From Loripinus fragilis (Eukaryota; Mollusca; Bivalvia; Lucinida; Lucinidae), in contig OZ026528.1 in the NCBI GenBank assembly GCA_964019695.1, positions 52,978,495-53,042,494 of the forward strand: DNA of 64,000 bases. The letters are read 5' to 3'. Both the position numbers and the translations under genes were made by a program. Under the pieces are notes generated by a model. It did not search any database, had not been told where the DNA came from, and was given only the letters and a program-made list of their open reading frames with translations. Of this stretch, positions 46,735 through 58,678 are shown in pieces; the stretch's first letter is position 1, and the number at the start of each line of letters is the position of its first letter.

Positions 46735-47200
46735 TTAAAATTGCCAGTAAGTGTGCAAGTCTGGGGAGCTATTAGCAACAGAGGCCTATCTTTTCTAAGA
46801 AAACTGAATGGTAATATGGATAGTGCAAAATACCAGGGTGATGTATTCATGATATTAAAATGGGAGGTGAATGCGTTATGTTCCCACAGAAGGAATATAT
46901 CTTTGTGCATGGTCTCGCGCCATGCCACACGACTAAAAGTACTAGAACATTCTTAGAATGTCAGGAATGGCCAGGGAATTCGCCAAATATAAATCCCATA
47001 GAGAACGTTTCATTTATAATGCAGAAAAAGATTGGTAACCAAATACCATGTAAAAAACAAGATATGTGGCAGCGAGTATGTGAAGTGTGGTATGGTGTAG
47101 CACTGAAAGTCCTGGAGGTACTTTACAATTTATTGCCAAGGAAAATTGCGGATCTTATTAAAGCAAATGGAGGTGCAACGAAATACTACCTTTACTATAT
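46735..47200 (+). pseudogene. Tc1-like transposase C-terminal half, right arm
   Basis: Reads VWGAISNRGLSFLRKLNGNM and DSAKYQGDVF, then after a frameshift near 46,860 YIFVHGLAPCHTTK, EWPGNSPNINPIENV, VCEVWYGVALKVLE and LPRKIADLIKANGGATKYY. The Asp expected in the second motif is Gly (HGLAPC). The Asp expected before the PIE motif is Asn (SPNINPIEN). It is therefore catalytically dead as well as frameshifted. Confidence 0.8.
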
Positions 47201-47439
47201 AGGCATACAAGTTTGCTGTTGTGTTTTTATTGGAATGTATTGAAAGCATGTTGTTGTGTTTTCATTGGAATGTATTTTATATTTATATTCAATGTTGTCT
47301 GATGATTTATAGAAATAAAATGACATGAGAACTTAATTACATGTATGGAAAAACATAGACTGTTAATGTATAATGAAAATGTGAAAAAAAACTTTTGAAA
47401 TATTGCGAAGTGAAACAACTTTTTTAATGGACCTGTACA

Positions 47440-48650
47440 TGTACATGCACTTCAACATACATATTTGTGGAACATCATTGCGTACTTTGCGGTCACAGAC
47501 TTGGCTCAGGAACCCCGTGACCTAGTCAATGAATCGCCCTTTAAGGTTAGTCTCGTGATTCCTCTAGATCCTATCAAAACTTTGTACTCTGGTGCTTAGA
47601 CCACACAGTTAATCCAGGCATAATAGAACTTGTCCTCTGACATTTTTATAGTACATTAGCCATCATTAAAAACATCTTCAGAAATGTATTGCATTTGAAG
47701 GATTTGATATGATATACATATATGCTGCTTGTAAACATCAGAGGGAATAGTTTCGCCTTTGCAAACTGATGCACATCTCAAAGACAAAGCCTTGTTGGGG
47801 AGAGAAATAGTTTAAAAGTAAGCAATACTATCTCCAGCGAGTCATTCCAAAAGTAATAATGTTGGAGAAATAGGTATCCCCTTTTACCTGAACTCTGATA
47901 GCAGGTTAATATGTACAACTTCACAAAAACGACCAGAAAGTATTAGTTGATTACAGTTATATGTTCATTTCTGTGTCTGATTCATAGTCAGGATTCCTCC
48001 TAGAACTCATGCAAATGATACTGGACATCATCAGAGAAAGTTCTGTTGTTCTTGCAGCACCACTTTCAAGAACTGTATAGAAAATGTTAGTTCAAAAAGT
48101 AAGCGAGTACGGCCAGAAACTGCCACAATCACCCCAACAGCAAGGCGAGGAAGAGGCAAGGCATGATAACTGACTCATGACAAAGCTCGTAAAGCTTTGT
48201 CACACTCTTTTCCAGACAACTTTTGTTTTACACTGTCAACAGCAGAGACATCAAAGACATCAAAAAGTAAGAGAGTATGACCAGGAACTGCCACAATCAC
48301 AAAATGCAGACAAACATAAATTCAAATGACAGTTCTCCGAGTCTCGCATTGCCATGAAGGTATCCAATGCTAGCAAAACCTGTTATGAGAAGGTGCATTC
48401 CAACTTAACATAGAAAGATATATTTCATGTACATAGGTTTAGCCAAAGTGATTTCTAAAGCTTTCGTAAATAAACACATATCAAAACATGCAGACGTATA
48501 AATTTGAACAAGTACATTTATGCACGTTTACCTTCCCTTCAGAGTTGTATTATAACTGCTGGGGGACATTATAATTGGATTAATTGCTACATTAAATGCA
48601 TTTATATTTACTTGATATTGCAAGAAAAAAACTCCTTTTTATGATTTAAA
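47440..48650. other. Unassigned AT-rich sequence with minor repeat traces
   Basis: No gene recognised. A short echo of the 19.1-kb repeat family appears near 48,265-48,310 (GAGTATGACCAGGAACTGCC) and again near 48,100 (GAGTACGGCCAGAAACTGCC). Confidence 0.4.
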
Positions 48651-48659
48651 AATGTACAT

Positions 48660-49080
48660 GTAGATCAAATGCAATAAACAGGACTATTTGTAAAAATCAT
48701 TGGTTTTCGCGACTTTTGCACTCAATGACCTTTTAATTATAGTTGTCAATGTGCGTAAGAAGCATATCAAATGCAAACAAAATTAATATTAACTATTGGA
48801 TCATATACAACCTAATAACATGAATTTTATACAGTATGTATTCTTCTTGCCATAAAAAGAAATCATTATTCCTTTCTGAGCTATGATGACGGTAATCATG
48901 TTTAAAGGGCCGTAATTTTTTTCGCACAAAATTCTGAAAGTGGCATCATGCAGTTCTGAACTCAGAACACTCTAAGCTTTAAAATGATGTATAATGCTAC
49001 TTGTTACCCTTCCGGTATGGGTACATGTCACTTTTGGTGACCTCTGCTGCAGCACTACTTAGCTTTCAGCCCTAATCACA
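48660..49080. repeat. Inverted copy of the 27.96-kb dispersed repeat
   Basis: Contains the complements of the landmarks at 27,960-28,350 in reverse order: GACTTTTGCACTCAATGACC, GGGCCGTAATTTTT, AAAGTGGCATCATGCAGTT, GGTATGGGTACATG and CTGCTGCAGCACTA. The divergence is substantial. Confidence 0.6.
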
Positions 49081-49619
49081 AACACCCTAATGTCAATCCA
49101 AAAGATTCTCTTTAAATCAATCAAAACTCCATCCAGATCTGTTCGTATCTTTATACCTTTGTTTATTCAGCATGTGTTATTGCGGTCGGCCGTGGCCGGC
49201 CGCTTATATAAACATCAATGTAAACACACATCAATTTCAGGTTTTGACTGAACCATTATGCCGTGCTCTGGCTATATTTTATTTGCTGCCAAACAACGAG
49301 CTGGGTACCAAATATCGTGGGTTGACCTACAGCGCGAAGTAAACTGTCCGTGAAATCTGTAGGGCTACCTATAGCGCGAGGCAAGCTCGTTTGCTTATTT
49401 AACAAAGAGGGCGTCTTTATATAAACGCAATAAGTAACAGCTTTTCAAAAAAGCTGACGAAAATAATACGTTCCAAAGTCAAAACGTCCTTGATTGGCAA
49501 AGAGTGCGAGCGAACTTCACATCAGTAAACATACTTATGTGATTGTCATCCACATTTGATCACATAGAATTACTATGAATTCAGGAACTGTCTTATGACG
49601 TTCATGACAAACAGGTTTT

Positions 49620-50060
49620 ATGCTCCCAAAGGGAGGCATATAGTAATCAAACTGCCTGTCCTTAGTGTCGTAAGTGTTTGAGTGTTCATATCATATCCGG
49701 AGTATATCTCCTATATTATTTTAGGGAAGAATGCCAAAATTCGTGTGCTAATGCATTTAGGGTCATGGAGCGTCACGCACCTTTACCACTGCCATCAGAT
49801 CTAGAAAAATCGTGTCACAAGCATAAATCCTAGGAATCCCAAATTTGGTTTGTGAACACATCTTGGGGTCACAGAGTCTGTACATATACAGTTAAGCGAC
49901 CACTGTGACCTTGATTTTCTGGCATCAGCTTTGAGAAAAATGTGCTGTCTAGTGTTGTCAAATGATTTTCCATAAATGTGCCGCATGCTAGATACATTAC
50001 CATAACATAGCATGTATAAGCCCGTTGCTTTCAAAAGATCAAGCAACATACTCGCTGGAA
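49620..50060. repeat. Probable dispersed repeat beginning GCTCCCAAAGGGAGGCAT
   Basis: GCTCCCAAAGGGAGGCATAT followed by CAAACTGCCTGTCC resembles the start of a common mollusc dispersed repeat (recalled GCCCCCGAAGGGAGGCATA). The body has no gene. The 87-codon minus-strand ORF is not recognised. Confidence 0.35.
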
Positions 50061-50369
50061 GCATATGTTAAATGGTAACAAATCACAGTTCAGATGTTTA
50101 TAACCAGAGCTTAGAATAAATCTACATGGACAAGCTCTAGAAGTTCAAAATGGAAGCATGCAGTGGGCAAGAATACATACAATGATAGGGCTAAACGACC
50201 GCCAGCTTTTTTGAAAAGCTAATACTTGTTTATTACCCCTTCAATTCTTTCTGCCTCTGCATCTGAAAACTGTGTAAATTTTAAGGGATGTATGGTCATT
50301 TAATTCATTCACATTGTCATATAGTTTTTCATAAAATTGTTTCATTTCAGATTAAAACATCTTTGACTT

Positions 50370-51000
50370 TTGTTCATTCAATGTAATTTAAAGAAGACTG
50401 ATATCATTTTTAGTAAAAGTGGGAGGAAAAATCTTATTTTTTTTTTATTTAATGGTATTGAAATGAAGGAAGTTCAAGCATATAAATATTTAGGTCTTAT
50501 TTTCATCATCTGGTATTTTTTATACTGTCAAAACCGGACGAAAGGCAAATTTTAAATAAATGTTTTGGTGAATTGCATCAGATTGTGGGTACGATGTTGC
50601 ATTTGTTTGGTCACATTGTTAAACCAGGCTTATTATATGACAGTGTACTATGAAATATAAATAATACAACAACAGTCAATGAAAAAGGCTATTTTAATCT
50701 GTTTAATGCTTTATCTGATCTACCATGTGTAAAATTGCACTTCAGATTTTTAAAAAAATATATATTGGGCTTCCATATAAAGGCAACAACTGCAACTGAT
50801 TAGGTGAATTGGGTAGATTTCCTGTAACTATTGCCATTGAGGTATTTTATAATACCCTTAAATACTTTCAACATTTACACTCAGAGCATACTTATTTACT
50901 TGCAGGGGCTCAAAAAGAAAGCTATCGCTTATATGAAAATAAAAAAGCTGGATGTCTAGTATCTATTTTGTTTTATATACTTAAACGCATAAGAAACGCA
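50370..51000 (+). pseudogene. LINE reverse transcriptase C-terminal remnant
   Basis: Pieces in order are KKTDIIFSKSGRK, then IEMKEVQAYKYLGLIF (the conserved YLGxxF motif after the RT active site), then LLYDSVL, then LHFRFLKKYILGFHIKATT, and GELGRFPVTIAIEVFYNTLK. The last two correspond to the ILGV and ELGRYPL blocks found downstream of the RT domain in several non-LTR families. Frames are interrupted by stops (for example before GELGRF). It is a plus-strand pseudogene of a different LINE family from the Tx1-like copies. Confidence 0.65.
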
Positions 51001-51119
51001 ACCGTTTTCAATCTACTTTTTCTTCCACATGGATCACATGAGGCTAATTTATTAATTATATCCTGTGCTCCTGCGCATTGAGTAATGATTTGCCATAAAA
51101 TGGTTTTGCTCGCGATTTC

Positions 51120-52250
51120 CATCCTGACGTTATAATGACGTCAGTAAATTTCAACAAATGGAGTCTAAAAAGGTGATGTCTCTTTCAATTTGAAAACAAA
51201 CAGCTTGATCTGCTAGCCAGATGTCTGAACTAATAGGAAAACAGTAAAACGGTTTGCAAGTTATTGATTATCAACGCTACCAGTCGCTGCGTTGCTGCGT
51301 TTCTTTGTTGACGTCAACCTACTTTTTTTAAAACAGTCATTATAGACGCATTTTGTTCGATCATGTCGCGATACTTATGTCTTCTATGCAATGTAGTAAG
51401 GCTATATGGTGACATTAAAAGTTTTCGATTATTGATGTTGGTTTGGATAAAAATGGGCAATTACGCAAAAACAATAAAGACGTCATTTTGACAAAATTGA
51501 CGTTGACAGAAACATAAAAGTACCTGATTTGATTTTGTCTACCCTTTTGCTTTCAAAACCCGATATTGGTTTAAAACATTTTTTTCGCAAAATAGGCACA
51601 AATTTTGAACTTTATGACTTTAAAAATGGGGGTTGCCTTACATTTCTCGTTGCAGCTTGCCAACCATAAGTCACAGCGGTCTGATTTAGGTGCTGTATGC
51701 AATACAAATAACGATACTTAGCGATAACATTATCGCTGGCTGATTTTTATTATGAAAAAGAAGAAACAACTGTTTTAGAAAGAGTTGCGTTTCTTTTGCG
51801 TTTAAGTATATATCTAAAGGTACAGCCAAAACATTTATGAGCTGATGTAGTAAATATTGTCAGCCCTAAACTAATAGAAAAATATATGAGCGGTTGTACA
51901 GAATAGTGTAGGCTGCTGTGTCGAAATTTGGGCTCCCGTGGGAATTTTTGGGTAAAAGTGATTAATATCAATTTTCATCTAGAAAAATATATGCAGTTTA
52001 AGGAAAACGATGTTTCCAATTTTTCCTTGCAGTATTTACGTCATAGTGACGTCACAAAATGACGTACCGTTTTCTTAACATGAATCAAACAGTTTATAAT
52101 TGCTAGTGGTGAATACACCTAAATTGATCGCATGTAACGTTGTTTATTGTGTTGAAGTGGTTGAAAACGTCGATAAGAGGACCAAAATGAAAATCGATTC
52201 AACGTGGACTTCAATTTGACGTCAAATTGACGTCGATTTGATGTCAGTAT
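51120..52250. repeat. Region dense in TGACGTCA-like sites
   Basis: GACGTCA or a one-base variant occurs near 51,138, 51,309, 51,478, 51,500, 52,028, 52,038, 52,050, 52,217, 52,228 and 52,240. Two are separated by 11 bp as a local duplication (TTTGACGTCAAATTGACGTC). These match the CRE/ATF core by sequence, but a repeat origin is equally likely. No gene is seen in the stretch. Confidence 0.4.
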
Positions 52251-52339
52251 GCAGTGTACAGACATATAATTCTGGAAAGATTGTGTGTGCCTTGCGATTA
52301 AAATCAAATGTTAGCATAAATTTATGTTTCTAGCTTAAC

Positions 52340-52960
52340 GTTTTGAAATATGTTAGCTCTCTGACGGTTGGGGCGTTTGGCTGTTTCAGCATGTTAACTA
52401 CGTTACCCCTCAACTGTTTAAAACACAAATAATGCAAATAAGGTTGTTGAGGTAGTACCGGTTCATCAAATTGGCCCAACCTTCATTTATTGTTCAAGAA
52501 CATTTCATTTCCTACAAATATTTATGTTTAAGTAATTAGGGCCCATTGTGATGTCATTTATGTCACATTTAAACTACCCCTCCCCCTGTAAAACCATTGA
52601 AATGTTGTTAAATAGTTTCATTTAATAAGCTTCTCATTTAACAATCATGTTTTAACTATATGTTCCAAAAGACAATTAATGGGTCATTTTATAACTGCAA
52701 GCAGCTTGTTTTTATAAAAAAAAAACTTTCAGAGTTATATGCTGTTTAATATGATACCACTGAAAAGCATGTTAAATAAGGTAAGAATATTTTCATTCTA
52801 AAATTGTATGTAATGCTATATGAAAACCTTTAAACACCATGTATGAGCATTATATTGAAATTCAATAGTAAAATGCTGTAACCAACATTGTTTCTGGTGT
52901 TAATTATCCTTAGGTTATTTGTGTGGCAATATGTAACGTATATTACAGCTTTCAAGACTG
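52340..52960. repeat. Diverged relative of the 1.8-5.5 kb foldback arm
   Basis: ACTACGTTACCCC, AAATAAGGTAAGAATATTTTC and TGTAACGTATATTACAG echo the arm vocabulary of the foldback near 1.9-3.6 kb (TACGTTACCC, AGATAAGGTAAGATTTCC, AACGTATATAACG). Only a single orientation is present, so it looks like a solo arm. Confidence 0.4.
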
Positions 52961-53014
52961 TATATGACTTGCTTAATTCCTTATATTATACGTTAAATGG
53001 TATTTCATATCATT

Positions 53015-53440
53015 TCGAAAAAGCAAGTAAGTATGAATAGGAAATACCACAACCACACACTGCAGACCAACACATGGTACCGTGAGGAAGAGCGAAAGAA
53101 CACTAACAACCACAAGACATCAGGAACACTATTAAAGTAACGCAACCAACTCTCTTTTCCCCATAAAGGTGATTGCAACACGAGAAGGACACAAAGTACT
53201 GAATAATAAACAAGGACCAAACACAAACTCCCCACAAACAATGGGAGCAACAATAAGCAATGGATCAACAGCAGCAAAACTATTGGCCTATAAAGGACAG
53301 CTACCTAAGCCACTGCAGCGAGGGGGGTGCTTAAATGCATTTTACTGGTACCAAATCTTAGTCCTAGATTATGTTGTTGTTAAAGCACAAGAATTGTTTG
53401 GTTCGCATGGTAAAATGAATTGTTTTTGTTATAGCTATCC
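53015..53440 (-). repeat. Dispersed retroelement-tail-like repeat
   Basis: Landmarks are shared with 19,085-19,300 (GGAAATACCACAA, CACAAACAATGGGAGCAAC) and, at its right side, with 13.4 kb (GGTACCAAATC, TTTGGTTCGCATG). The 113-codon plus and 90-codon minus ORFs over it are incidental to this repeat. Confidence 0.5.
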
Positions 53441-54980
53441 AGGTTTCTGTTTGTCTAAAAAAAAGTATCATTTCACCCATGCAACATTTGCAAAATATTA
53501 TATCTTTTAACTTTTTATAGCTTCAAAAAATGATTTGCCCAACATTATAGATTTTAAAACTCATGAGCAAATAAAAGGATAGCTCACAAGACCAGTACTT
53601 AGAAGGATACATTCCCATTTTCTGTCGAATTTGTTAAAATAACATATAAATTGTATAAAGTATATCATAAGGCCCCATGTTTATCAAAAATGGTGTCAAA
53701 GAAAATTTATATAATTGAGACTGAAAATCAAATATATATTGGTGAGTTTAGAGATTTGTTTTGTAGTATTTATCTGGAGAAATCTAAGTTTAATTGAAAA
53801 AATTATAATCAGTAAAATCAATCACTCTATGTAACTGTTTACAGTTGTTCAAAGGACCTCAGACAGTTTCCTATTCAATCTTCCCAAATTTTGACAGCCT
53901 GTGGCTAGGATAATGCATAACTGACAACTATCGTTTTATGCTTAAATCAAACCCTTACATTTAGTGCACCTAGCAAAATAAAAGTATTTTGAAAAAATTG
54001 CATAATTATGCCAGGACTCTAGGGTTTAGGGGGTGGGGGTATTTTTTGTGACCAAATTTTATTTCACAGAAAGTCAAAGTTTCGTCGAGTATTCACCTAA
54101 ATACATGAAAATATAATGTTTGCGTCATAAAACATGAGACGAAAGTGATGCGTTTGCATAAAATTCGGGTTGAGAAGAGTTCATTGTTTCATCTAAAGAA
54201 GTGTGCTGTCAATCACTTTTGATTATTACCTCAAATGTTCCAAGTCAACCAGTTTGACTTGTGCACTGGGGTGTATCATTTCTGCACACTGTATAAATCA
54301 TAGTCTAGATAAACACAGTTTTTGAGCGTAAAATCGTTAATATTTTCTTAAACATCAGATCCAACCTATAATTTGGTGCTTAAATGAACCGTCTCATTGA
54401 GACGGTCCTTTTGAGTACCAAAAACATATGTTTTGGTTGAGAAATGAGATAATTAATTACTTTGTAAGCACTCACAACTAAAGCCCTGATACATGCCATT
54501 GCAAATTAATATTTACCTACAGGGTTTTACAAAATAAGTTTCTAATAAGCTATTATAATAAAGTGCTTTTGAGCATTTCGACAACGTTCCCCCCCCCCTC
54601 GTGACCAATCATGCCGTTTTTATATGATGTGTGAAATGTAAAACTAAAACTGTATGCAAAATGATTAGTTTGGTCACAGGGGGAAAGCACTTCAGTGAAA
54701 AGTTTTCTATTTTCTATAGGTTGAATACCAAAAAACAGAGTTTTCAACCCATATTTTTCAATTGGTACTTGTCCAATGAGAAAACTGCTTTCGTGGATAA
54801 GTCGAGGGTTGAGCCTACTAAATTTTTCATAGAAAAAATATCGTTTTCTTTGAAACTTTTCTCCAGTCATTTTTACGGGCAATCCTACATTATGACTGTC
54901 CGAGGTCCTTACTCGTATTCAGTTACGTTGTACACGTATTCAGTTACGTTGCATGATACAGGCTAGATTCCATGAATCCA
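53441..54980. other. Unassigned sequence
   Basis: No gene recognised. Small features are a hairpin at about 54,389 (ACCGTCTCATTGAGACGGT) and a 22-bp direct repeat, GTATTCAGTTACGTTG, at about 54,916 and 54,938. The overlapping 109- and 111-codon ORFs on opposite strands near 54,553-54,966 have no recognised motif. Confidence 0.4.
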
Positions 54981-54990
54981 TGTTTATTTA

Positions 54991-56020
54991 AGGCCCTGTC
55001 ACACTATAACGTTTTAGCCGACGTATGCCGACGTATGAAAAATATATCTAGTACGCTGGCATACGCCGAAATCCAATTAAAAAATCAGAGGAAGCCTCTC
55101 TCTGAACTTATGCAAAGCGTACGCGAAACGAACATAGAACGTATGTCTAACTTATGAGTAACTTATTCATAACTTATTCCCGACGTAACATAACTTATGC
55201 TTGTATCAGCGTATAATAGCGTATGCCCAGCGTATCACTTGCGTTCTTAACTTATGAGAAACTTATGCGCAACGAACGTCTAACGTATGCTTAATTGTAC
55301 ATATAACGTACATTAACGTATGCATAACTTACGTGTAGCGTACATCTAACTTATGTCAAACGTATAAAAAGTACAATATTTTGTGACCACTTTGCCATAT
55401 GACGACGTATAGCAAGGTACTGTAGCGTGTTCATAACGTATTGAAAACGTATCTCTAACTTATTCAGCGTACTTGGTTAATTTTCATACGTCCTCATACG
55501 TTGGTGCTAACGTACCTTAACGTATGCATAACTTACCCGTTGCGTACATCTAACTTATGCCTAACGTATAAGCAATACGTCGGCATACGCTGAAGAATTT
55601 TTATGCAAGTACAAAAATTTGGGATCTTTTCGCCGTATGACAACGTATACCAGCGTGTTCGTAACGTATTTAAAACTTATCTCAAACGTATTCAGCGTAC
55701 ATCAACGTACTTGCTTAATTTCTCATACGTCCGCATACGTTGGTGCTAACGTACCTTAGCGTATGCATAACTTACCTGCTGCGTACATCTAGCGTATGCC
55801 TAACGTATAGAAGCAGTGCGTTCGCATACGCGGTAATTTTTTATGGATGCACAAAATGTTGGACCTCTTGGTCGTATGTCAACGTATACCACCGTACTAT
55901 AGCGTATTCGTAACGTGTTTAAAACTTATTTCTAACGTACTCAGCGTATACCAACGTACTTACTTAATTTTTCATATGTCGGCATACGTTGGTGCTATAC
56001 GTCGTAGTGTGACAGGGCCT
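54991..56020. mobile_element. TTA-flanked Harbinger-like element made of ACGTATG-type words, 1,030 bp
   Basis: The ends AGGCCCTGTCACACTA and TAGTGTGACAGGGCCT are perfect 16-bp inverted repeats flanked by TTA (54,988-54,990 and 56,021-56,023). TTA duplication and GGCCCTGT-type ends fit PIF/Harbinger non-autonomous elements. Almost the entire interior consists of short words such as AACGTATG, AACTTATG, GCGTAC and CATACG. It also has a longer repeat of about 236 bp: GTTGGTGCTAACGTACCTTA near 55,501 and 55,739, and GTTGGTGCTATACG near 55,988. The 60-65-codon ORFs inside are composed of the words and are not genes. Confidence 0.8.
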
Positions 56021-56029
56021 TTAGGTTCA

Positions 56030-58060
56030 ATTACCATAAAATAGTAACCCTTCTAATTACTAGATATTTTGAAGGAGGTATGCATTATAACTGCCTGTAA
56101 TCAGTTATTGTTTAAAGAGGCTGTCACCAAATCAATTTGTATCCTGGTATCTAGTTGCGTATGACGATGGTGAGGCATTTTTGAAGTTTTTAAATTAATT
56201 CAAGTTTATATTCAACATAGCTTTCGTTGTTTAATTAAAGAAACTGTCAATCACATCAACTTAGTACTTCTGGTCACTTGCTCAACCAATAATGGGAAAA
56301 TTGAGTTTTACTCTAAGGCAATGATCACATTAGATATGACCATATTCAAGGAAACTAGTTAAAGGTCAATTGTTACTTCAATACCAATTTAAATACAAAT
56401 TTTATCAGCCCAAATTATGTCCGGGCAAATTTGATCAGGAGACATTAAAGTTATCGTAAAATAGATTTTAAAATGTTCTTTTAGAATGCTGGATAGAAAA
56501 GTGAACTATTTAATAAGAAAGTGCAATAATTATTATAAGCTCTCACTTAGTTTTGGCAATACATGCTTACATACCTGAACTGACTGTGACATTGACAAAA
56601 TATAACAGGAACATTGTAAACATGGTAAATGGAAAAATAAAGAGTTATATGTGTATCGAACATTTGAATAAGTTGTTAACTCACAAGGATATAGATTCAA
56701 AAGAAGCACGCAAAAATGTTAACTGTTCTAGCTAATATCAGCATTAACAGGACACTCTACTCAGTCGTTAATGATAGACTTACTTGCAAAGTAACAAAAT
56801 CAAATGGGCTAAATCCTTTTAATCATTCTTTCCATTACTACTGTTAATCGATTTTGTTTGATTTGAAATATGCAAAGAAGTAATTGGATGTATTTTTGTA
56901 TCTATCGTAATGTTCATATTTGATTGGCTAAATATCAAAATGATATTATCTGAAACAAAATTCAACTTCAAGACTAAATCTAATTGATATAATTATGCAA
57001 AACAAATTAACCAATACTTATTTGGGTCCATTAATATAGCAATGGCTACAGTATATATGCTATACTAACAATGCCAGGGAGCTTTTCTACGTGATAAACC
57101 ATTTTCGTTCAAATGTATGCCTATCATGAACCATTAGAACAAATGCTGTTTGTACAATGCTTCACAAAATTTTAGAACCAGACAGAATGGAAGATAAGTG
57201 TAATATGCTCCATAAACTTCTCTTGTTATGCATTTTACCCACATAAATGGTATTCTTACTTCACCAAACTAGACATCCTTCTTCAGATATAAAGCGATTA
57301 TTACCAAAGGAATGGGATTGGTGTGTGTCATACTCGTATGTTTGGAAATAGTCGTTAAGTTTCCAAAACACTTCAGTTTATTGTTTCAAGAGACAAGGAT
57401 AAAGGTCTCGATTTAGACCTAAGTCTGAAATAACTTATTTTTTAACAAATTCTGAGTAAGTTTTTGTATCAATACAGTTGGTGTAATCAATAGTAGGGTT
57501 ACACAATGTGTGATAGATCTTACTAACTTAAAGCTACTTCATGCTTAATAGTATTGTGTCATCTAAACTGAGGTGTAGTCAGTGAAGAAAATCGTCTTTT
57601 TTTATATCATTCCATGTGTAGAATGAAGCAAATACACAAGTGTCAGTGAGATAAAAGATATCATTTTTGTATTAAAGAAACATTAATGGATCTTAAAATA
57701 AGCAGCATCTAAAATGCCGTTTATAAATTTGATTAAATACACGGACTTGAAATGACGTTTATGTGATTTAGGTTAACATTTCTTCCCTTATTATCAATGC
57801 TTTGTTGAAATTTCAGTTAATGGAAATTACTGGAAATTAAATGACAGTAAATACACCACTAGCAGTGTAAACTCATAAATTGCTGTTTTTGCAATTTTTA
57901 AGTCACCAGAAATGTGTATGTCTTTTTAGTACTGAACATTGATGTAATAAGAATTTTCTCTAAATTTATATATAGTTTTTATTGTAAACGATTTACATTA
58001 GCATTGTCAAGAAAGTAAATTGTTTGTGTTAGCCAGTGGAATAAAGCAAATCTGGATTGT
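56030..58060. other. Unassigned AT-rich sequence
   Basis: No gene, array or clear inverted repeat recognised over about 2 kb. This is one of the least repeat-like stretches of the window and could be intronic or intergenic host DNA. Confidence 0.4.
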
Positions 58061-58065
58061 TTTAT

Positions 58066-58375
58066 GAGGGTCTGGATGAGTGAGAGGGGGGGGTCTGATA
58101 TTCACTATTCATTAAAAATTTAGCCCATTATTCATCTCATTAAAATTTTGGGTTATTCATTAAAATAAGACCAATTATTCATTAAGAGTAAGAAAGGTGG
58201 CAAAGAATTATGATTATTCACTATTCATTAATTTTTTCTTCAATTCATTTAAAAAATAGGATTATTCATTAATTTTAGGCCCTACTTATTCACTATTATT
58301 TTTTTTGCTCATTATTCACTATTCATTATAAAAAGGGCCATTATTCACTAATCATTATACCTCATCCAGACCCTC
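58066..58375. mobile_element. ATTCATTA-rich MITE with 6-bp target duplication, 310 bp
   Basis: The ends GAGGGTCTGGATGAG and CTCATCCAGACCCTC are perfect 15-bp inverted repeats. They are flanked on both sides by TTTTAT (58,060-58,065 and 58,376-58,381). The interior repeats TTATTCACTATTCATTA and TTATTCATTAA-type words many times. There is no coding capacity and the superfamily is not assigned. Confidence 0.75.
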
Positions 58376-58678
58376 TTTTATGGTCTGTTGTTCAGTCAAT
58401 GTAAACAGTGGAGGAGAGATGCCCGATTGGGCTCCATTGACCTACTTAAATTGAGAGAAAAATACAGGTAAATGTTACTATAAATAGTAACTTGCTACTC
58501 GATCGGGCTCCATTTTACTGTTTTTATAGTGGTCTCAGAAAACGAAAAAGATGTGTCACAGTTTTTAACCGATTTTCACCAAATTTAAGCAGCTTAAAGA
58601 TGAATAAATTTCCAAACTTTTGATCGTTCAGATTTTTTTTAAAATATCTAGAAAAAAGTTATTAAGGTTTAAAATTAG

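Larger units (their letters stand above)
46026..47435. mobile_element. Palindromic Tc1/mariner element, 1,410 bp, TA-flanked
   Basis: The ends CAGGTCCATTAAAAAAGTT and AACTTTTTTAATGGACCTG, with flanking TA at 46,024-46,025 and 47,436-47,437, are classic Tc1/mariner termini. The whole interior is an inverted pair of transposase 3' halves, so both termini derive from the 3' end of the parent. Sequence near 46,270-46,640 is the diverged reverse complement of about 46,870-47,270. The inverted arms account for nearly the full length. Confidence 0.8.

Noticed and set aside
46366..46956. 196-codon ORF, one of the longest in the window, as a host gene
   Set aside because: Its first half is the antisense of a Tc1 transposase arm and its second half is the sense frame of the mirrored arm; the ORF exists only because of the palindrome.
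54553..54966. Overlapping 109- and 111-codon ORFs on opposite strands
   Set aside because: Mutual antisense ORFs with no motif; probably a chance open stretch in AT-rich DNA.
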